DNA from: Kingdonia uniflora
Taxonomy: Eukaryota; Streptophyta; Magnoliopsida; Ranunculales; Circaeasteraceae
Reading direction: 5' to 3'
DNA: 64,000 nucleotides
Assembly: GCA_014058105.1 (NCBI GenBank)
Contig: JACGCM010001948.1
Coordinates: 5,084,001-5,148,000 of the forward strand
The notes under the pieces are model-generated. The model did no database searches, was not told the DNA's origin, and saw nothing but the letters and a program-made list of their open reading frames with translations. Made by a program: the position numbers and the translations under genes. Positions 57,901 through 64,000 of the stretch are shown piece by piece; within the stretch, counting starts at the first letter, position 1; the number at the start of each line of letters is the position of its first letter.

Positions 57901-58059
57901 GTGTTTGCTAGTTCGAAAACCTATGCAGTCAGGGGTCAGCTTATTAACTTTCTTAGAGTTAAGGTCCTCGGGCGTGGACGTTAGCTCAATTCTGGTGGTT
58001 TGCGATTATTCCAACATTTTCCATCAAATTCCCAGTTTACCACCGACGAGAGCAATTGA

Positions 58060-58980
58060 TTTTGGCATAGATCTTGTTCCTGGTACAATACCGATTTTGA
58101 AGGCACCGTACCGTATGGCGCCTATTGAGTTGAAAGAGCTGAAGGATCAGATTTATGAGTTGATAGATCAAAGATTTATTTGACCAAGTACTTCACCGTG
58201 AGGAGCTCCAATTTTGTTCGCAAAGAAGAAAGACGGTTCGATGCGTTTGAGTATTGACTACCGCGAGTTGAATAAAGTCAAGATCAAGAACAAATATCCG
58301 TTGTCGAGGATCGTGGACTTGTTTGACCAGCTTCGTGGAACACAGTTCTTTTTGAAGATTGATCTCAGATTGGGTTACCACCAGCTGAGGATCAGGGCAG
58401 CTGATGTTTCGAAGACAACCTTTCGGACTCGTTATGGACACTATGAGTTTCGGGTGATGCCGTTCGGTCTGACGAACGCGCCCGCAGCTTTTATGGATTT
58501 AATGAACCGTATTTTCAGCCCTTTTCTTGACCAGTTCGTCATTGTGTTTGTCGACAACATTTTGATATATTCGAGGACCGAGGCGGAGAATGAGGGACAT
58601 TTGAGGATCGCTTTGCAGACTTTACGGGAGAACGCATTATTTTTGAAGTTTGAAAAGTGTGAGTTTTGGTAGCAGGAGGTGAAATTCCTAGGACACGTAG
58701 TGTCTAAGTATGGAATTACAGTGAATCCTTCCATGGTTGCAGCAGTCGCAGATTGGGCACAGCCGACGAACGTTATTGAGATTCATAGTTTTCTGGGTTT
58801 AGCAGGTTACTATCGTAGGTTTATTGAGGGGTTTTTGCGGATTGTAGCTCCTTTGACCCGTTTGACACAGAAGGACGTACAATTTGTTTGGGACGACAGA
58901 TGCACTTCAGCTTTTGCCGAGTTGAAGAACAGATTGACTACCACACCAATTTTGATTATTCTGTCCAATGGGTAGATATA
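58060..58980 (+). pseudogene. Chromovirus reverse transcriptase
   Basis: Motifs: DFGIDLVPGTIPI, YRMAPIELKELKDQI, then [71 protein letters not shown], and FVDN near 58548 in place of FVDD, losing the second catalytic Asp. After EKCEFW there is a TAG, then [15 protein letters not shown]. Further stops follow QRFI and in SP-G. All are single-base changes. Confidence 0.88.
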
Positions 58981-59500
58981 CAGAGTATACAGCGACGCTT
59001 CGCTCAGTGGACTTGGCTGCGCTTTGATGCGGGAGGGCATGGTGGTGGCTTACGCTTCAAGATAGCTTAAGGTACACGAGAGGAATTATCCTACTCATGA
59101 CCTCGAGTTAGCAGCAGTGGTTTATGCCCTAAAGATCTGGAGACACTACTTATACGGGGAGAGGTTCGAGCTCTTTTCTGATCACAAGAGTTTGCGGTAT
59201 CTTTTCTCTCAGAAGGAGCTAAACATGAGACAACGCAGGTGGATGGAATTTCTGAAGGACTACGATGTGGATTGGCAGTATCACCCAGGGAAGGCGAACA
59301 TGGTGGCCGATACTTTGAGCCGTTTGCCTAGAGGATTACTTGCACGTCTGATGATTTGTGAGTGGACGATGTTGAGCGACATTGTGGAGTTCGGGTTGAT
59401 TTTGAGTTCGCAGACTACAGGTGGTCTTATTGCAAATCTGAGAGTTCAGCCGCCTTTGATTTCTTGGATTATAGAGGTGCAGCAGTAGGACGATAGATTA
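58975..59500 (+). pseudogene. Chromovirus RNase H
   Basis: Starts with YRVYSDASLSGLGCALMREG (catalytic Asp in YSDAS), then [19 protein letters not shown] (Glu) and [20 protein letters not shown] (second Asp in SDHKSL), ending [16 protein letters not shown] (final Asp in ADTLS). All four acids are visible. Stops after SNG (58976) and ASR (59067) break the frame. Confidence 0.85.
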
Positions 59501-59539
59501 CAGTCTTAGGATTCTGGCGATACCAGACCTGATTGGACA

Positions 59540-60432
59540 GTTAGTTCAGATGGCAGCATCAGATACAGGGGCAAATTATGCATGCCAGATTCTGAGGTAC
59601 TGAAACGTGAGGTTTTGAGTGAGGCTCATGGTTCGAGATATACTATTCATCTAGGCAGTACGAAGATGTACCAGGACCTGAAGAGACATTTTTGGTGGGA
59701 CAATATGAAGTACGAGATAGCTGCATTTGTTTCCAAATGTCTAACTTGCCAGCAGGTGAAGGCCGAGCATCAGAAACCGGCAGGATAACTCAAGCCTTTA
59801 CCTATTCCTGAGTGGAAATGGGAGCACGTCACGATGGATTTCATTTCGGAATTACCGCGAATGAAGAAGCTGCATAATTTTATTTGGGTGATTGTGGACC
59901 GACTGACCAAATCGGCGCATTTTATTTCGGTTCGCACGACGTTCACGGTCGATGAATTGAGCAGAATCTACGTGAGGGAGATTGTTCGGTTACACGGGGT
60001 TCCAGTGTCGATAGTGTCAGATAGAGATGCCAGATTTACCAGCAAATTTTGTCAGAGTTTTCAGCGAGCTATAGATACTAGACTGGATTTCAGTACAACA
60101 TTTCATCCTCAGACCGACGGTCAGACAGAGGGAGTAAGCCAGATTCTTGAGGATATGCTTTGAGCTTGTATTTTGGACTTCAAGGGCAGCTGGGACGAGT
60201 ATTTGCATTGGGCTGAGTTCGCGTACAACAACAGCTTTCAGTCGAGCATCGGGATGGCACCATACGAGGCTTTATATGGTAGACCGTGTAGATCATCTTT
60301 GAGTTGGGCAGAGGTTGGTGAGCAGAGCTTACTGGGACCAGACTTGGTTCGGGAGACTACTGAGGCAGTTACTACCATCAGGGATCGGTTACGTAGAGTA
60401 CAGAGCCGACAAAAGAGTTACGCCGACATCCG
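59540..60432 (+). pseudogene. Chromovirus integrase, truncated at its C-terminus
   Basis: The zinc finger HHCC is present: LSEAHGSRYTIHLGSTKMYQ and VSKCLTCQQVKAEHQ. Core catalytic residues are all visible: MDFISELP (D), GVPVSIVSDRDARF (D) and HPQTDGQTEGVSQ (E). Then FAYNNSFQSSIGMAPYEALY and GRPCRSSLSWAEVG. The reading ends at KSYADIRR (60432), before the region that carries the GPY/F motif and chromodomain. Single TAG and TGA stops occur after KPAG and after EDML. Confidence 0.87.
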
Positions 60433-60460
60433 CAGGAGTGTGGAATGGTATGAGACACAT

Positions 60461-60908
60461 GTCAAAGACACCTGTCTCTCACGAACTCAATAGTTACTCT
60501 GACAACCATCACTTCCCTCATTGTTCGAAGAATGTGGTTTAACACGATAAGGAACTGCGGGCAAGGCCTATATAAGGAAAAAGTTCCAAAAGAGACAAGA
60601 ACCAAAAAAATACACAAAAAATCACCAAGAAAACCAAATTTTTTAGATTATCAAATACCAAATTTCTTATTTACAAGATCAAGTATTTTTAGTTCGAGAG
60701 ATCACTTGTAATAAGATATCGACCTCAAGCAATAAAAGTTACTGGTACTAAAACCCTCAACTCGAGGTTGCGGTTTTTTACCTATTCAAAAGTTTTCCAC
60801 GCTAAATTACCTATTTCATTTCTTACTTTACATTAGTTTTTGTCACATGAACATTGGTGTAAGAGCTAATTTTGAGCCATCTCGAGCTTATGGAATTAGG
60901 CCATTACA
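60461..60908 (+). repeat. 3' LTR remnant of Tat element 2
   Basis: It aligns with 40191-40636 of the 5' LTR, from GTCAAAGACACC to GGCCATTACA. The first 144 bp of the LTR are missing, replaced by the truncated chromovirus end. Directly after it the F-box flank resumes with CCGATTAAATC. Confidence 0.88.
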
Positions 60909-61990
60909 CCGATTAAATCTGCAACACAATTAACCCTTAAAATCTAGAATATTGATGCTACAAAGTAAGATTCTAGGGGGACAAAATTAAAATATTTTTT
61001 TGGCATGCAGGTAGAAAATTTTCTCTCTTTTTCATCACCCTAAATAGATGTTACCTTTATGCCTTGTTGCTTTTGGCAGTACACAAGTAAAGTCCAGCTT
61101 TAAAACTACATTTATTTGTATGATAGGAAGTATATATGACGTGAAACTATGAATGCGGAAGCTAGATTCGAAAGAATAATCATGTGTTTGTTAGGTTAAG
61201 AAAAACTAGGGTTTCAACTAAGATAAATTCAAACTTTTATTAACAAATACGGAAAAAGATTATACTACCCCTTTCCTTTATAACCTATGTTTCGTAGAAT
61301 CACTCTTTCTATAACTCCTCTAACCAATCAAATTAGGAAACTGACTAAAACTAAACTCTAGAGCAACTTGAACACAGTAAATAGAAACATAAGCTAAAAT
61401 ATAGACCAGGAGTTAGCTATGATTAACGATCCATAGGTTCATGCCACGTCAATATATGTGTACTTGGGAGTCTTTTTTTTTGCTTTTAAGCGTACTTAGG
61501 AATTCTGATTTGAGAGGATGAGAGAGAGAGAGAGAGAGAGATCCATATCTGAAGACTCCGACATTCACAAGGAAAGAGTGGCCTAAATACAAATAAGATC
61601 ATTGTTTATGCATGCTTAAATTTATTTGAATTGTTGCAATAGCCCTTTTATACTAATGTTAGTGGGTGTTTTCTTCTTCTGCCTATTGTGACCTATTATT
61701 AGACCACAAGGCATATGTAGTAACAATGTAAAACAATAGAGACGGGAGAAAAAAACGACCAGCCGGACATCCTCACAGTTTTAATATTGTAAATTATGGT
61801 TGATTTACCATTTTTTTTAAATTAAAATTTTCTTTTCTTTTATAATGGTGCGGATAGTAGAAAATGAAAAGAAGCAAAGCCAGACATGATGGTGTTAACC
61901 AATTGGATAAGGAATAATTAGTAATTAGTTGGGATTATTGAGCATCCACACCATTTAAGCATTGTAAATATAAATTAATGTCACATTTTA
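60909..61990. other. Continuation of the F-box copy 2 flank
   Basis: It matches 34740-36360 (minus the TRIM) and is interrupted by a MITE at 61137-61451. The empty TRIM site is near 61580 (ATACAAATAAGATCATTG). An (AG)10 run lies at 61521-61540; copy 1 has a shorter one near 35023. The match ends near 61990. Confidence 0.85.
61137..61451. mobile_element. MITE-like insertion, 315 bp
   Basis: The ends are TGACGTGAAACTATGAA and, read inward from the right, TGACGTGGCATGAACC, sharing seven terminal bases. It is flanked by ATATA (61132-61136 and 61452-61456). Copy 1 of this flank (near 34990) reads GAAGTATATAAGTGTACT without the insertion. It has no ORF. The superfamily is unclear; the 5-bp duplication is low-complexity. 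Confidence 0.65.
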
Positions 61991-63300
61991 ATTTTTTTTT
62001 CCTGCTTATAGAGCGGTAAGAAAAATTATAAACCGGCCAGCCCTCCCACTTGTGGCTCTATTTTTTTCCACTTAACCTTGTTTCTTTATGTGCTTAATTT
62101 TTATGTTGATATACAACGCTACTTAGGCTTTGTATTTTCTATAGAACGAGAAATTGTGTATGCGCTATCGCGCGTGCAAACGCGTTACTTTGAGAATAAA
62201 GTTGGGATTGAGCTGCCATTAAAATATCTAAACCTGAATATCAATACTATACCAAAATTAGGGTTTACATCATAGGGTGATGAATTAAAATTTTTTTTGG
62301 TTGCTTATCTTGGTAAGAAAATCATATGAAGTTAGGGGAAGTAGCTTTGATGTTAGAGAGTTGAAGAGAAAAAAACTTTTGATGGGTATAAAAAGTTGAA
62401 GAGAGAGGATGTTTAGAGAGCTGGTAGAGAGTTGAAGAGGGAGGAACATTTGATATGTTGGAGAGGAAAGAAACCTAGAAGAGAGTTTCAATAGACTAGA
62501 TCATTTTAATGTGACAAAACCCACCTAAACTCCACCAGGACCATCCAAACTCACCACGTTGCTCACGTCGGTAAAATCAAACGGTTACTACCGAACTATG
62601 TTGGGTCTTTTTTCTATTATTATAGATTTATTAAAGGACTTTGCATGCATTAAGTTAGTATTAGATGGATTAGTAGTTGTTAGGATTTCGGGAAGGATCT
62701 ACTAATCTCAACTATAATTAATAATTCATACTTAGTAACGTATGGAGAAGATATAAGCACATACCTTTAAGTGCAATCCCTTAATGGGCGGTAACAGACA
62801 TGTATACCAATTGAGGGACCCTACCTTGTATATATAACACTAGGTTAGAAAAGCCTTCCCATTATGCCCTTCTAACCCAACAAGAGTAACACCCAAGTCC
62901 CACCGACCTGTATTACATAACCGAACCATGGTTAAGTAAGGTAGCTTATGAGTAATTCCCAATGATTATTTTCTTATCTCATCATGTATTGTATATACCT
63001 GGCCAAGGATATGTGATACATGAATTTGTGACATACTCTAATTAAGTATGTTATTTCATGGTTACAACAGGTAGAGTGGAATCGAACCTTAGTTTTCACT
63101 CCGCCTCGTATCAAAACCTTTTTATTTATTTTCTTCATTTCAAAACCTACACAAAAACCATTTTTATTGGATAAAATTAATAGCTTGAAACATAAATTGT
63201 ACCACAAGTCTCTTGGGATACGATCCTACTTTCTCTTGTAATCGACGGTACACCATGCGCTTGCGGGTGTCTTAAGACGTCTGATTTATATATAATCGAT
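61991..63300. other. Intergenic stretch without recognisable genes
   Basis: AT-rich with short open frames only. A purine-rich part at 62330-62480 contains repeated AGAGAGTTGAAGAG phrases. I see no terminal repeats, RNA genes or conserved protein motifs. Confidence 0.35.
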
Positions 63301-64000
63301 TATATGGGAAGATCACCATGAGAAAACCTTTCAGTTACTGAAAAGAAGATTTTAGAAGCACCAGTGTTAGTATTGTAGAATTTGCAGCGTCCTATTGAGG
63401 TAGAAGCAGATGCATCAGACTATACATTAGGGGTAGTTTTATTGTAAGATGGTAAGCCGGTTGCCTACCATTCTGAGATTTTTGCATTAGCAATGCATAA
63501 CTGTCCTAACTATGATAAGGATATTTTTGAGTTACATCAATCAGTGAAGCATTGGCGGAGGTACTTATTGGGGACGGAGGTTGTGGTACATTTTGATCAC
63601 AAACTGTTACAATTTTTATCTACACAGTCAAAACTATAACAAGCTATTCATATGAAGTGGATGTTGTATTTGCATCAATTTACCTTGATTATCAAGTATG
63701 TGAAGGGAGTGGATAACAAAATGGCTGACATGTTATCTCGATACCCATTATCAACTATTTTTGCTTTGTTGGTAGCTATTCAGATACGACAAGCTTGTCA
63801 TATAAAGTGGATATTGTATCTACAACAATTTACCTTAATTATCAAGTATGTGAAGGGAGTAAATAACAAAATGGCTGACATGTTATCTCGAGACCCATTA
63901 TCAACTATTTTTGCTTTGTTGGTAGCTATTCAGATACGACCTAATATTTTGTCTAAGAATATTATAGGGAATGATGACGGCAAAAAGCTCAGTGTAATTC
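63301..64000 (+). mobile_element. Ty3/Gypsy element fragment: RNase H region, cut by window edge
   Basis: The plus frame reads KTFQLLKRRF, VEADASDYTLGVVL (first catalytic Asp), KPVAYHSEIFALAMHNCPNY, FELHQSVKHWRRYLLGTEVV (Glu), HFDHKLLQFLSTQSKL (Asp) and IIKYVKGVDNKMADMLSRYP (final Asp). This is Ty3-type RNase H, closer in phrasing to Galadriel/Reina-like elements than to either other Gypsy element here. Stops appear at Gln or Leu positions (after LL, after SKL). RT would be expected to the left but is absent, so it is a 5'-truncated fragment; integrase may lie to the right. Confidence 0.75.
63641..63940 (+). repeat. In-frame 150-bp tandem duplication at the end of RNase H
   Basis: 63641-63790 and 63791-63940 align throughout with few differences. 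Both encode the stretch from HMKWMLYLHQFTLIIKYVKG (HIKWILYLQQ in the second copy) to FALLVAIQIR. Since 150 is a multiple of three, the frame is preserved. Confidence 0.88.

Larger units (their letters stand above)
53395..60457 (+). mobile_element. Chromovirus (Tekay/Del-like Ty3/Gypsy), 3' end deleted, nested in Tat 2
   Basis: A 2622-bp 5' LTR (53395-56016), a tRNA-Met-type PBS, gag with zinc knuckle, protease, RT, RNase H and integrase follow in Ty3 order. The coding part stops at SYADIRR, just before the stretch that normally leads to the chromodomain; there is no chromodomain, no 3' LTR and no right TSD. At the break, 60433-60457 repeats 25 bases found inside the 5' LTR (55096-55120), and the Tat 2 3' LTR begins four bases later. 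The LTR start TGTAATGACC and end GGGGCGTGACA are typical of Del/Tekay elements. Stops are mostly TAG. Confidence 0.88.
40047..60908 (+). mobile_element. Tat-lineage Ty3/Gypsy retrotransposon 2, with nested chromovirus
   Basis: The element has a 5' LTR (40047-40636), PBS, gag, protease, RT, RNase H, a second archaeal-type RNase H (the Tat hallmark) and integrase on the plus strand up to about 46640, then a minus-strand extra ORF (53250-47210), and a 3' LTR remnant (60461-60908). A chromovirus fills 53395-60457. The flanks are the F-box unit: GAGATA before 40047 and CCGATTAAATC after 60908 join as GAGATACCGATTAAATC in the copy 1 flank at 34734. No TSD is seen, so the left LTR end is probably truncated. 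All genes have stops. The two LTRs differ at 14 of roughly the first 115 aligned bases I compared, so the insertion is old. Confidence 0.9.

Overview
This is plant nuclear DNA from a repeat-rich, AT-rich genome, most likely a eudicot. The evidence is Tat-type Ty3/Gypsy elements with two RNase H domains, a Tekay/Del-like chromovirus, an Ale-like Ty1/Copia element, CACTA and hAT DNA transposons, a TRIM, plant LINE RNase H pieces, and fragments of plant genes (SKI3-like TPR protein, NADH-glutamate synthase, a pentatricopeptide repeat (PPR) gene, and two F-box genes). I cannot name the species. I found no intact host gene: every gene-like region carries stops, frameshifts or missing exons.

Layout. 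1-5872: 3' part of a Tat element with a degraded antisense extra ORF and a 3' LTR. 5873-15270: a duplicated segment (copy A) hit by a hAT element (6466-7154, 8-bp target-site duplication, TSD) and a complete but dead Copia element (7277-14606, TSD GAAGT). 15300-29080: plus-strand gene debris, namely five SKI3-like exons, one unidentified exon and five NADH-GOGAT exons. Inside one GOGAT intron lies a CACTA element (22809-27349, TSD TAT) that carries a PPR pseudogene and LINE pieces. 30940-31332: an orphan CACTA-like end. 31333-32440: a stretch of different composition, possibly mitochondrial. 33365-34491 and 38532-39796: tandem F-box pseudogenes on the minus strand. A TRIM lies at 35101-35976, and the second copy (B) of the duplicated segment lies at 36780-38500.

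40047-60908 is a second Tat element. It has a 5' LTR, gag-pol with both RNase H domains and an integrase, an antisense extra ORF with a fourfold 311-bp repeat, and a truncated 3' LTR. A chromovirus (53395-60457) sits inside it, with a complete 5' LTR but no 3' LTR. 60909-61990 resumes the F-box flank, with a MITE at 61137-61451. 63301-64000 is the RNase H end of another Gypsy element, cut by the window edge.

The window is best read as a record of nested insertions. Because the flanks are duplicated (A versus B; F-box copy 1 versus copy 2), several insertions have a pre-insertion site elsewhere in the window, which fixes their ends to the base. The features most worth a second look are the PPR-carrying CACTA element, the related antisense ORFs of the two Tat elements with exon quadruplication in one, the CACGTG-rich Copia leader, the TTCGAATA array in the chromovirus LTR, the TRIM with a third LTR piece inside, and an unidentified ORF kept in both copies of the duplicated segment. 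I found no complete new system.
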